Assembly (NCBI GenBank): GCA_002205965.3
Contig: NADL03000666.1
Coordinates: 682,001-746,000 of the forward strand
DNA from: Kappaphycus alvarezii
Taxonomy: Eukaryota; Rhodophyta; Florideophyceae; Gigartinales; Solieriaceae
Direction of reading: 5' to 3'
DNA: 64,000 nucleotides
The notes under the pieces are model-generated. The model saw nothing but the letters and a program-made list of their open reading frames with translations, was not told the DNA's origin and searched no databases. The position numbers and the translations under genes are program-made. Shown in pieces: positions 35,301 to 49,310 of the stretch. Position 1 is the first letter of the stretch. The number at the start of each line of letters is the position of its first letter.

Positions 35301-36100
35301 GATGAGATCTATTTCATCAGGTTCTACGCTACCTTGGTAGCTTTGGAAGTTCGAGGAGCGCCCCCATCCGAATTGTTTGCCTCAGTTGGCCGCTTTATGG
35401 CCATAGGAAGCCTTCAAAGTCGAAGCTTGCATCACACAACTGAACTGTCTCTATACCGGCAGCAGTACACGTGGTTCGAACCCATATTTTCTTCCCTATG
35501 CGTACACAGACAGTCTGGAAATCAAAACGGCGCTTCGCTGAGATCAGTCGCTCACAGATCTATGCCACGCATCATTGCATGCAAAATGAAGAGGATTTGC
35601 TAGCGCAAGCTGGTTACGGAAGAAGGTGCGGGCGGCAGGCAGGTGCGGAGGCGAGGTGTGGGCATAGAGCCAGGTGTGGGAAAAAGGCCAAGTATAGGCG
35701 GCAGCCAGGTAGATACAGCAATCAGGTATGGACGGCGACCAGGTGTGGACAAAGTTTCAGGTGTTGGGAAGACAGGTATGGGAAAGGCAGGTGTGGGAGA
35801 ATGTTTACGTGTAGGGGTGGTAGTTCAATCCTCTGCTAAACCCAACTCGCTGGGTTCCCGGAGAAAATCGGCTCAGCTTGGACATGGTTGCAGGGGCGAT
35901 ACCGCCAATGTTGGTGTTCTTTTTTGACAGTATATGAGGAGCAGCGTGTGTTATCGGGAGTCAGGACAGTAACATCAAATTACTTCGAAATATCTTTCGG
36001 CGGTCCATCACAGTGGCATTCCAGATTTCTCCAAATGGTCATTCTGCGCTTCCTGAAGACGCGAAGAATGCTCAATTCTTCCAAATAGTTATCCAATTGA
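35301..36100. other. Region after Ty3 fossil, no gene recognised
   Basis: Frames of 66 to 122 codons occur (35334..35927 plus) but their content is driven by a G-rich degenerate repeat. No domain is visible and composition shifts to AT-rich near 36.1 kb. Confidence 0.4.
35625..35825. repeat. Degenerate G-rich minisatellite
   Basis: The word CAGGTGTGGG and close variants (AGGTGCGGG, CAGGTATGG) recur about ten times with irregular spacing of roughly 12 to 25 bases. In one plus frame this gives a Gly-Val-Gly-rich peptide, which I take as a by-product of the repeat and not a gene. Confidence 0.6.
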
Positions 36101-39100
36101 TCTTCTTTGTTAGACAGTTGAATTAGTTTCATAAAAAGCGTTTCCTTCCTCTACAAAGCATGTATTGCGCTCTCTTGAGATCAAAAATCCTTTTTTCTCT
36201 TCTTTACTCTGTCTCTCCTCCTCCATACCAATCATAACTTCAATTAAATCCTTCCATTTCAGTTAAAACCCGAAAATAGTACCAATGAAGCTAAAATTAA
36301 TAGCTGCATGCAGTGACCTAAATTTATTACACTATACAAGCAGACTTCACAGACTGGTAAAGTACTAATTGAGCAAAATTTCTATCCCTACCCATTACAT
36401 CTGATACAGCATGGTGGAGACTAAGAGGCAAACGCCAAGCTCAATGCAATACTGAGATTATGTTAGGCGCTATAACATCTTCGTACTAGCCCTGCATCAA
36501 ACAGGTAAATAATTCTAGGCATTCTAGTTTCTGAGCCCCAGATGAAAAGCTCCTGCAAAAGGCTTCATCTGATTGAAACTAAGTTGCTGGAATACAAACT
36601 GGACGGACCAAGAAAAGAGACGTCCAAAGGCAATATTCGGTCACTGGTATGAACTGAGAATATCAGAACCAAATTTTTTTTCTCTTTACACTTCTATATT
36701 ACGGTCTTGGAGATACTTAACAGTAGCAAATCAAATTTTAAAACAACATAAACAGAGTAATCGATTACTTGCATTACATTTGGTATATTTTTTTTCCACA
36801 TAGCAAAATCTGCACAATTTTCGATATACTCAAGCCAGAAACAACCTAACCAAGGCATAAAACCATTGAATAAAGTACCGAACTAACTGCATCTATTATA
36901 ATTTTATACCTTTGAACTTTCAATATCACTGGAGGAAAAAGTTTTCCGCAGCATTGCGCTCAGCAAATAGAAATGAAATTTGTTTATGTATCAAAAACTT
37001 ACCTTCGACTTCACTGATCTATTCCAAGCGCTGATAGTCACCTAATTGGGCGTACTTCTATGAAGATGTAGAGCTAGAGTAAATACATTCTTATCCAAAT
37101 GAAATGATTTCTCTTGCTTTGTATTTACGTACCGCGAGTAGAGATTGCTAAGCGGTGCAAATAATTAGCACAATTGATTCATGTTAAATGAAATATTTCT
37201 ACACATTATAAATGTCTCTGGATAAAGTGGGAGTGAGTACTGTTGTGAACGTTTACAAAAGACTAAATAAAAATATGTCTGCGGAAACTTACATTTGGGT
37301 AAAGCTGCCCGATCATTTTTTAAAAAAACATCTGTGTATAGCTAAAGTCCAGACTCGATACTTCCGGTGTCTATACATACGATTAAACTTTCGAAAAAGC
37401 CAGTACCCTCTCCCCCAACACTATATTCTCTCAAAACTTGAATGTCATAAATTTTAGAGTGGTTTAATTCAGATAATCGCCACTTGTTATATTGCGACTG
37501 TTAGACTCGGCTTATAGGATCTACAAGATAATACCACCGGGAGTGTATGAACCCTGATTTCAGTTGGCATGTCAGCTGTTCATTTCAGATGATTTATTCG
37601 CTCTAAATAACCACCTTTTCATAGTAGATCTCTCCGATCTCGAGTTACGATTTTCTATTCGTTCTAAACATTTTAATAGCCATTGCTTACATGTCACCAG
37701 TCTATACTTGGGAAAACTGGTACGCATTTTCACTTGAGGCGACAAGATTATATCTTTGTTCACTTTTTTTCACAAATAATGAACCTTCATGGATAAGTTT
37801 CAAAGAGAATTTCATTTTTTGATTTAAAGGGGTCCCACAGGAGTGTTTTGTTCATTGTAAAAATTTTTAAGAATAAAAGGACTCTTTCTGGCCTTTCAAG
37901 TTCACAGTTATCCCCATTTTTTCATAAAAATAGGGTATTATAGGAGGAAAAAGCATGTTATTTTGCCATGATTTGGGCATTAGAGGTTTCTGAAAAGTTT
38001 TCGTCTGTTTTTTATTACATACAAAGTTTTTTTTCCGTTTTTAAACGACCAAGACCACATCCGAAAATCTCGAGCAACATTCTTTTGAATTTTATAAAGC
38101 AAATATGACATTTTCTGTCATATATGCGGTTTTAAATAGAGAAGCGTACACTTATTGGCTTCAGTTGGCATAAAGTTGATTTACAGACGCTTAGATGTCT
38201 AGTATTACTAGTGCCCATAAAAATCGTAACCCGTATCCATCTAGAGATGTTTTTTCACGGATCACCATTTTGTAATAGGTTATAATGGAGAACCAAATAA
38301 GAGAACAATGGCGCATGAGAACCGTGACCCATTTGTATTTCAAGAATTATAGGGCGTAAAGACACTACGCTTTCATAGTGAATCAAAATTTGATCACCAA
38401 TTTGTACGTTACCAACATTTATTGTGGCAACTGGATAATCTCTTTTCCTTGGCCGTGCATTGCAGCTCTGATTTAAATCCCTATTCCCAATTTTGTTTGA
38501 TGGTATACATCCAATAAAGGCGCGTTATGTTTTAGTGGGTTTTTTAAGTTTAAACCTTGATTTACACCTATCCCTTTCGCTTTCTCCGCTTTTACCCGGA
38601 AAATAAATCTTAAGTACCATTAACAGGATCCTGTAAGTCAAATGAAAAATGAATCCTGCAAAAATCGGAATAGAGCTGGCAAATTCCACATACGCATTCC
38701 GTATGAGATTTTCGTCACGCGTTTCCTAATCAATCATTAGTTCCATCTTTTTCACCACACTGTTTCCATGTTGGTACTTTTGATCAACAAATAAATGCAT
38801 CAGTGGCCAACTGAATTGGACTATCATATGTGGGAGTTACAGCCCAGCCTCGGTGAAGTCACTGCGAATTCTAGAAATTTAGAATGCATCAGGGTATGCA
38901 AAAATGATGCATATGGAAATTTTGAACGAATCAAAACCTTTTTATGAGCTTTCTGCGAAACTCATCTCCTTTTGAAGAAATTAATTATTAGAAAAAATAA
39001 CGGAAACATTTAAAGGTTGTAAGCATGCGATAAATAAAATGGAACTGCATTTAAAATAACTAGTTCATCCAAAGGTAGCTTTACTGCTTTGATCTGTACT

Positions 39101-42100
39101 TTCTCTGCATAATAGTCTTGAAACTACTGCAGCCTTTAAACTCTTGCTCGCAGTCTTTTATATTGTCTCCAAATCGATGCTCCCGGTTATACATAGCATA
39201 TGTTCTAGAATCGCGGGACTCAGGCCGATGAAAAAAAGACTAAAGTCAGATGTCCAAGAGAAATTCGTATCGACTTTTACTTTTTCTGCGGTGGGACTCA
39301 ATATCCGGATAAAATTTGACCTTGCTATCGTGTGTTAACCTGAACTTTTGTTCAGTAGCAATTTTTAAGGGTGACTTGTGTAAGACCAGAGAAAAACTTT
39401 ATCCACTTTATTGTCATTTTATTTTTGCGATTAGTGAAGGAGTAATTAACTGCACAGCGTCAAATTTATCGTGTTCCTTATTCCCTTAAAAGGCTTTCAT
39501 ATTACCAATTGGTGGGGAAAACAGCGAGAAAATCCACAAAAGTTTCCCATGCCCCGGCGTTTACAAAGGAGTCGATGAGGAGTCTCACAGTTTCTACAAT
39601 AGCCGGTAATACGTCTACCTAAGATGCCTATCACCCCCTGGAAAGAAGAGCGAACAGAAACAAATGCTACTCATGTCTGCTGGCTCATTCGAGCTTCCCT
39701 GGATATTTCACCACTCCATGGAAACATATAGTTTCTTGAGTGGCAACCTCAAGAATAAAGCGCAAATGTTCTTTTTTGCTTGATATGGTGTGGGATATTA
39801 TTCTCTGGAGGGATCTTTCTCCGGAATCTTGTCGAATCCCAGTATCGAAATAAACCCGGAAAAGGCATCGCGAAGAAGGCTGGAGATTAAGAGAGGCTAT
39901 TGCGGAGAATGAGAGGGAAGAGTGAAGGTTGGTAAGAGGAGGAGCAAGAAAGAATGAAAAATTTTGTGAATGGATGTCGTTGAAAAATCAGAAGGAGGAA
40001 TAGAAAGATGAAGAATCACTTATATTCACATGAAATCACAAGCATGTGTCTAGAAATAGAGTCAGTAACACATGGATCCGCCAGACTCACAACATCAACA
40101 ATGTAATGTGACCTACCCCAAATTCGTTCCAAAAATTATACTTGAATTCCAAAGCTGTCATGCAAACAACTTGTAAAATGCATGAACTGCACAAAATGCT
40201 GTGACTCCATACCAATGGAAATTTTCAAAACAAAAAATCCATGCAAGCATGAGCATTCCCCTCATTTTCAATTCAAAAAGACAAACTGGCCAATCTCAAG
40301 GCGCGTCACGTAGGAATCGCGAAAAATTGGGAGTTGAAACTTCGAGCGTGCGACCTCGCCCTCGTTGAGCATAAATTCTATTATAAACGCTACTGAGCGG
40401 AAAAAGTATCCTGTATTAGTAGCCCCCTTTTCAGTATATAATTGATTCTAAAATTAGGGATGGGATTTACCGGCTCCCATACATTCACTGTTCAGGACTA
40501 TCCTGAAAAGTTAGATTTTGTACTCTCACCAACTAACAGCGCTACTTCTGGCACCCAAAAGCTCAGGTAGACAACATGATTGGGTCACCGTATCACAATG
40601 AGAACTGAGTAGTACTCATAGATAGACCAACGTAACCAAAAGCCTTGAGCAGGATGTCTGGTCTCTTTTCTCGCGTTTCATATGGAGTGAAACGCAAGAA
40701 TCAGGGATTGGAAGCTTATGGAAACCTGGTCTCTCTTTCTCGGTAGTTTACAGGTTTGAGATACACAAATTAGCCTAGAGGCAATTATTTCATCTTTCTA
40801 GTTTTGGTTTTTTTAGTAATTACTGCAATAAAAATTAGCTATCATTACGCTAAACGAGCTAGCACAGTCACTAATTACGTTATCCCACCATTGAACGCTA
40901 AAATTAGACCGACTACGTGAAACGCACGAAGTAAAACTCTCTCAACAAGTACTATCGAGACCGGAGTGTTCTCGTTATACATTCATACGAATATGATAAT
41001 TTAGCTACCTACAATCCTAGCTCTGCAGTGTATGTATACGGCTAGTGGCAGGGCTTTCTATAGAAATAAAAAGCGTTACTTGTTTCCGAAGAATAAATGG
41101 GTGGCCAAAGTGGTCAGCTACCCTTTACTAACCTTTCTTCGGCTTTTTTAAGGCAAATCGCCTACTCTCAAATACTATCTTCCTCCGCTCTCCTTCATAA
41201 CCTCATTTTACCGCTCCAGCCTCATTCCGGATGAAATTTGGGCATCCTCATTATCCTTGCTACCGAGGACTACAGGCTCCCTGTCTCTTTAATATCATAG
41301 CTGTCTATCGCAAATAGAATGGCCTCATGGTGAATCACTCGCTTCTAAACACGCCTATTGGTGTGGGATATCTCACAGTGTCAGTATCCTAAATGTAGAA
41401 CTCTTCAGCATTGGGGCCTGTTGGAGGAATGGCAAAATGTTCCAATACCGGTCCTTTAATTATCCAAACACAGCTTTAAAACATAAAAATAACCCTACGT
41501 TTCCCCCTCGAATTGATAATTTCCCAAAATGTAGGCCCAAATCCCTTTCAAAAGCTCTTTGCAGTAATTTTTAAAACGAAAACCACAACCAATCGAGACT
41601 GAAAATAATTTTGGGATCATGGAAAAATTCTTTAATTTCGTAATATGTTGGAGTACATTTTCTTCGGTTAATTATTTCACGTGCTTGCTATCGACAAATT
41701 TAATTGATTTTTTTTCTAAGTAATTATTTGACGAGTAAAGACTAAATAAATTTTCGTATTTTGGCATGTCAGAAAATACATTTGGTACGGGCATCACGGA
41801 TGAAGTTGCTTAATACAATCTTTCAGAAGCACTGTCTTATTTCTGCAAAAGTCCTGAAATCATGTGAAAATTGATGGTACTTATCGAATAATAGATCAGA
41901 AGGATGTACAAAAGAAGAGCTAAATGATATTTCAATATCGTAATAATGAGAATACGGAGACTCAGGAACATCTGCCAACTATTGCATATGTGTACAAATA
42001 AGTTTCATTACGAGTTTTTCGCACTCATAACATATCTTTCCCCGTGGTATTCAAAGTGTGACGGATTAATTCTAGAGCACAACCTGCCGCAGGCGCGTGT

Positions 42101-45100
42101 AGTGATTTTTACGTTCTCCCTCAGATAATTTTTCCATAAATTTTCAAGAATCCCGAACCTAAAGTTTATCTGCGAGTAAGCGGAAACTTTCAGTAGAGCC
42201 TTGTAGGCGTCAATCTAAAGCCAAACTCTCGATTTATATATTATTTCTATTCCTTGGCCGTAAACTGCTATAATTCCCAACTGGTGCCTTTGAAACTCCA
42301 GCAAAGTTTCTGGAGAAGGAAAGTTCCTAATAAAGGTAAATTTGTTCCTGAAATCGGTCACTGAGGGCCAAAGTGTTATTTCCGGATTAATGAGAAATTT
42401 TATGATTATTATATATCATCAATTTTCGAAAAACTATCAGACGTGTCCTTGATATTCCCAATAAAGATGCCTGATGTAGAAATGGTTCTGGCGCATGACA
42501 TAAGTCGATTACCAGAGCGTGTTCGACAGTTTCGTCGAATTGCAAGGATATGTTATGGTTTGGTATTCTTCTTGACTCACACCGATTTTTAGATTTCTTT
42601 TCTATAAAGTTGTGATGATGAAGTTCTTTCCCTATCTAGTGAAAGTCAATTCAATAACGTCCTGGTATTCTCACATTCAAAAAAATTGAATCTGCCCGTT
42701 TGAATTTTGAGGTCTCGCTTTTGCAATTCATCTGATTCAGGCTCAAATGAATTAATACTGTATCATGTGCTCATTTTTTTGCATTTTTTTAAGAAGCAAA
42801 AGCAATGACAATACGTAAATTTATATTAAATAGTGCGTTAAAGGATGCACCGGTCGTGTAATTTGGATTCTCGAATCCTAAGAGTATATAGTAGGCACTT
42901 GTAAGCTCATCCAAGTAAACAATAGCACGATCTTACCTTCAACCATCAACCGTCCCGCCCTTCCTTGTTTCATTCTTCACTTTATTTCCTCCCTCCTCCC
43001 ATATCTTCAACACTCTTAAACTCTCGTGATCGTTTCTAATTTATCGAATTCTCTCGAAGCCACATGATCATTTCAAAAACGCCACCGTTTACTTTCCCGC
43101 CGGGAGTAACGCAATCTCACAAGAGGTAGCGTGCATCCTTTCATATATCCTATATTAATTTGTAAAGATCTTTATCACGGTAATAAAGGTACTCCGGTGT
43201 CAGCGCGTTCGACAAACTTGTAAGAAGAATATTTAAATCACGCGGAAGAATTGAAATATTTGAAAATTGAAATCGCGCGGAAACATAACAGCCACATCAA
43301 CAAGAAAATATATTTATCCATTTCTTTCGTAGCAAGAGCGAGAAGATCTACGCAACTCTACTAAATCCTCATTTGGATACTATATCTTCAACTTTTAATT
43401 GGATGGAATAGACAAATTTTCTCAAAAAAATTAATACAAAGAGAATCGTCGTTCTCTGCAGTTCAGCATTGAGGAGGCACTCCACATAATTATTTGCTTC
43501 TGTTGCAATAATCTATTCAAAATAGAAAGCCCAGTCCTACGTAAAACTTTCTAAAGGAAAATGGAGTAAACTAGGTTTTTTTTAATCCTGAAAATTTACT
43601 ACACATGAAGATATCCGCAAATAGGAAAGGGCCAAAATTTATCGTGAAAAAATCAAATTATTGGTAGTATGCGTTTATTCTCTATATTAATGCAAAAATG
43701 AAAATGTCGGAATTTCGCCGAGGATAAAGAGAATAAAGGCCATAAATTTATGCAGACAACTAAAGGAACGCGAGAAATTCGCATTATTTAATTTTGCACT
43801 GCGATTCGTACAATTTAGTAGAAAAAGGAAAGTTTGTGGACACAAAATGTACCATCGTTTTTGAATTTGTGCAACTCTGGAGGAAATGAAATCCTTCATT
43901 TATAATTATAGGGAAATCGTTGGAAAATTCATCGTTGGAAAAAGTACCGTCACCCAAGTATTGGATAAATATAAACAAATTACTTTTTTCTATTGATTTT
44001 TTCGGCGTGAATGATACTTCTGCTAGACTGAACAGAGAAAAATTTTCCAAATCATCAAAATTATGCCTATAATTTAGGGAAATGTACTAGTGTCAGTGAT
44101 TCCAGACGCTATTGTTTATTTTTTATCTTTTTTCATCACAAGAGCAGTATATACACTTAATGTTACGGATATTACTTCGGTGCAAATTCGCCCTCGTTGT
44201 CTTTTTTTGGTTCAGGATAAATTTGTAAACTATCTTTGGAATTAATGAGACTTAAAAAGTGTAAATTTTCAATGCAATGACATTATTATTGAATAAACCT
44301 ACGGGTGTTGGCAGTGTGCCACTGAAGTTTTCTTTAATTATTTTGCTTCTAATTAGGTACAAGTAACGACTCTGTGAATGGGAAGAGGCTCAAACGAGCA
44401 AAAACTTCGACTATAACTGGATAATCTCCGTAGTTAGACCCAAAAAATATATGTTTTGCGGATTTTTCATTGACTTTTAAGCATTTTTTGTGACAAAAAC
44501 TCCGATATAGTATCAGACAAAAAAGGTATTGAGAAGCTGATTTAGAGAGAAATTATTTGGTTTAAAATATATGTGAGGAGCTGAAAGAGTCCAACTTCAG
44601 TAGGTTCAGCTTGACAGTGGCTTACATTATATATACTTAAAATACAGAAATATCTTGAAGCCTTTTGTAGAGAGCGTAGACCTAAAATGTGACATTTATC
44701 GTTTGAAATGAGTTTTTTAGTGTTTTAAGACCAAGTAGCATCCTTTGAAGGTTCTGTTGAATATTTTTGGAGTTTTCGTAAATACTAAAACCACACCTGA
44801 TCCTCATCGACGAATGTATAAAAAATTAATGAGTAAGCGGTTTTATCCAACAAAAAATAATTCTAACCTTGTATTTTTCTCTGCTTTTGAAGCGAACACC
44901 GACATCATAGTTTAAAAATTATTAGTCGCAGTAAATGCCTGAATCATACTTATAACCTTGAGGTTCCTTCAGTACACGATTATGATAAGTAGAGATGAAA
45001 ACGAAATATCTTGACATGGAAGAAGACTGAAAAGTCCATTGAATGTTAATGTCGCATAGTTCCTATTTATACATGTATTGATCGTAGAGTTGTAGCAAAA

Positions 45101-48100
45101 GATAGATTAGAGTCAAAAGAGTTTAGTTTGAATTTTTCCCTCCTATATCTAGGTGATTTTAATGCTGAAAAGTTGAGGTCAATGTTTTTGTGTTGAATCG
45201 AAGGTAACATGTAGTATGCATCACTACAGATTTCTAACTTCTAGCTTGAATAAAAAAATTGGACCTTTTTTGCAATCGACCTAATATTTCGTCATGGCAA
45301 AGAAAAAATACCTTATTTCTGAATAGCTTTTTATCTCAAAGAATTTCATTCATTGCTTGCAACACGAAAAATTCGTTTCAACCTTGATATAAAATTTTCA
45401 TTTCAGTGGAAATTTCTGGAAAGGGAATGTGCACACTCTAGATACGTAATTAATAAATACTAGTCAATGCACAGAATAGTATTCATTCAATGATAGTCAT
45501 GCCAAGATTAATTTCCTTCCGTTTCGCATGAATTTGTTGACATCGACCGTCATATATCAAAAATAAATGACCCATTTCTTCATCATTTATTTTTCATAGA
45601 GATTTTTATTTTCTCTATCCATCCGTATGGGATTCGGAAAAAGATAAACTGGGTCACTACCGAAATCTAGTTGACTATACATGAATGAGAGAAAACAATT
45701 CGACATTTTCTGAATCAGCATTTTTACAGATTGAGGGTGTGTTTTTAACGTGATCATGACTGGAAACGGCTTCCTTCTAATCAAGAAGAGGGCAGCTTGA
45801 CGCTTATTTCCGTATGAACTTGATTTCTTACGGAAATTCATCAGTTCCTTCCAAAATATGATCCTAGTCCCCTAACAGTACCTAAGTAAAAGGTTTAGTA
45901 TACTAAATATTGTCAAGATTATGAAAAGTATTTTCTAATTTACACTAATTGTGTTTATTGTTTCAATCTTAGTCGCACTTCATCTTAAATAAAGCATTCA
46001 GTTTAGATTGCAATTTTTTCAAAATGACGCTTTACCTGTTGGACAAAAGTTAAAATTCATTATTTACTTTGTTATAATATAAATAAATAACCGTTTTGGA
46101 ATGCATTTCTAACAACATGAAAATCTATTGTTATGACTTATTTTGGAAGGGATGCTTGTGAGATATTAAAATTTGATCTTGATTTTTGCGCTCTCATTCT
46201 ACCGTTTACATCAACATGACTATCTTGAACCAGATTGAACCTTGAATATCACTTCATTTTTCCTCCTAACTCATAATATTAATGGTTTCTGATTAATTCC
46301 TTTAATTTAGCTAAAATATGCCGTTTATACTCAGAATATTAATGCATCATGCTATTATAGAAACTTGGTTCCTGAAATTTATTCTATTGTTCATCAATAT
46401 TAGCCTCCGAAAGTAGTACATCGTACTGTACCGGTATAATTCTATTTTTTCGAGATTTATTTAGTTTCAGTAGTTATACTGGACTCCTCAATCTATTCCT
46501 AAAATTCAAATTAAACGGTTTATTTCTTCGAGTCAAAACTAATTCGTGGAGGTGAAATAGTTCAATTTATCGTGTCTCCTAGTTCTCCGGTCTGCAAGAA
46601 ATTTTTTACAGAAAAATGACTAATGGAAACAAATAAACACCTTTATTAGTATTGTAATCATATTTTTCTTAAGACTGTAGTGAACTGTAAAGCTTTTTAC
46701 AAAATTATCAGTGCCTTAGCATAATGAAAATAATATCTTTAGTATTGGGCATATTTAATGTATTGCAGGTTCCCTAGAAGTGCTTTTTACGTATTCCATG
46801 AGATTTATTCCACAATTTCTTCATTATATTAGTAGATATACTAACTATCAAGAGTGGCAACATTGTTCGGAGTAATAAGAAAAGAGCGAAGATTGTCTTA
46901 ACAAGGAAATGGTTTATATCTTATTGTTTCACTTTGACCAAATTTAGGTCTAAAGATATATTTTTGTGCTATCATATTTTCAAATGTACATAAATTTTAA
47001 TGAATTGCTTCCAACACTAGTAAGTGGGTCCGAGAGCATTTAAATTATTTAGCCCAATAATTGTATAATAAATAGAGATAAAAAAACTTGAAATATCATG
47101 TCGATCATGAAGTTCTGATTTCTCTTGCATGCTTTTATCATTTTCCAATTGTGAAAATTTTAAGATTTTGAAATTAAACGAAAGTGCAAAGATATCTCAG
47201 ACTCAATTATCCTACTTTTTCAAAGTTTTTTAATCGGAATATCTCGATTACGCTGACCAATGCAACTTTTCTATGATAAAATTACGTAACCCAGAATAAG
47301 TTCTACGTAATGAACTGAAGAGCTATTAAAAGCTACATAAAATTTTAATTATACATTACATTTGATATTCTAAGTGTAACTCAAAGTGAAGCATCATTAA
47401 TTGAAGATACTGTACAAATAAATGGAGAACAAACTAACTCCTTAATCAATGGTATTATTCCAGAAAAGTTTTATACATCCAGTGACCCACGGTCTTACTT
47501 GAAATTATATTTAATTTTGATATTTCGAAAAGTTTTTAAGTGAATGGAAATCTTAGAAGCGTAACAAAACATTTAGTGCCTGTCCCGTAGAAATCTTACT
47601 AAAATATAATTTCAAAGGAATATTTAGGCGTTTTCTTAAATATCTATACGAAAAATTCTGGAAAGTACCGGAATCATTTTGTTTCTCAACTTTCCTAGCT
47701 GATTCTATGATCTCTTTTTTATGTAAATTGCCCTTTTATAGAATATTTATCACTGCTCAACTTAGATCCTTATACATTTACCGGTAGAGCGTCAAATTCA
47801 CACACACATTTGAACTTTCCGTAATTTTATCATCCTTACTATCTCAAAAAGTCTCCGTAAATTTTTTTATGAATATTATTAGATTTTTCATGTTGTTTTC
47901 TATATTCCGTACACAGGGATTCAATCACTGCTAAAATTTATTCATCGGTGGAAAGAAAATTATTCTCTAAAACCAGCTGATGCTTTTGAAGACCAGATCA
48001 CATAATGTTGATCAATTAAAAGAGCGCTTTGTTCCATTTGTTTCAGCTCAGTCTTCTCCTTTTTCGACCTCTGGCAGAAGCAGATTTTGATACCAATATG

Positions 48101-48700
48101 TGATAATATTGTAAATCTTTAACTTTTCATCAATTTTTCGTTTCTTCGAGGACTCATACTTATGTCCGTTACCGTAAAAATTACATAGTTCCATTTTGAT
48201 AAAAAGATCGTGAATGGATAAAAGATCTACATCTTTGCTTTCATTGTGCTTCTCTTTTTACAATTTTATTCTCTAAATTTTTTGAATAAATATCTAGAAC
48301 TTCACACTATCACCTTACCTAGAGGTCTATTTCCTAGTCTCTTGTTATCTAGGGTCAGTATTTTCGGTGTTATATATGTCTTGAGATGACACCACCCAGA
48401 GAATATCAATTTATTCGTGAAATAGATCAAGATAAAGTGGATTTCAATAAAAAATTATTTTAGAATTCCGAAAAAACATTTTGGGGCATTTACGGCAGGT
48501 TTTTAAATCACATCTCTACATATTTCTTTTATTGTCGAGCTGCGTTATCTGAAAGCAATGTATTCAAGTTAGGTCCTTCCACATTTTTCATCGCAAAGTT
48601 AAGTAATACACTAAGCTAATCAGTTGCACAATATTCTCTACTCACGCTTATGGTACAGCAGTGACTTGTAAACTCCACGATATTTCCAAAAGAGACTTTC
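36101..48700. other. AT-rich gene-free tract
   Basis: This is more than 12 kb of strongly AT-rich sequence. The longest frames are about 60 to 90 codons with biased Lys/Asn/Phe/Ile content, no domains and mostly no conserved-looking composition. No RNA gene, terminal repeat or transposase motif could be recognised by eye. It probably consists of old repeats mutated beyond recognition, like 1..12950. Confidence 0.7.
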
Positions 48701-48719
48701 CACAAGTTCATCTACTTGC

Positions 48720-49310
48720 AGGGTGCACAAGCCTCCCCTTTATGTAACTTATGTACTTATGGCTAACATTTAGGGCCCTGACCATTCACCTCTCTACCCT
48801 TTTATTTTATCCCCATTTATAGTTAGTCTTTTACTCATACTTTGTACGCTTTGTACATATATAGTCTCTACCATTACAGTAACCTACAGTAAACTCAACT
48901 AATCTTCTTCCTGCGAAACACATTACACACAAGCTTCAACAGCCATGCCGGGCACAACTTGGACAAATTAGCGCGTAGTAGCACCGGTCTCGACTGCCTT
49001 GACACCTCCACTACGCTAATCTTTGGTCTAAATCTCACCCCTTTTTAACCGGTCTACCTGCGCCCCTTCCCAACTTAACCTCCTTTATTCAGTCCTTTTC
49101 CAGACCTGAGTTTCCTATCTATCCTTTTCTCCCCTTTTTTCCGTACCAGATACTGTCCTTTTGAAATTCTTTCGTGTAATTATTCAGAGAATTGCGCTAA
49201 CTTGAGAGAGGGATTCAAGAATCCCCGAATGGTCTATCACCTCTAGCGAGTATGGTTCTGCCCAGGGGGATTATACCCAATAGTCCCCATAATGGAAAAA
49301 TAGTATACTC
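48720..49310. other. Less AT-rich island inside the AT tract
   Basis: A roughly 600-bp patch stands out from the surrounding AT-rich DNA by its CT-rich plus strand and higher GC. It has a TATA-like ACATATATAG near 48857. A CT/CA-rich leader and an ATG in a good context (ACAGCCATGCC, 48937..48947) follow, but the frame closes after eight codons. It could be a relic of a gene start or of a solo LTR-like promoter. No matching second copy was found in the window. Confidence 0.3.
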
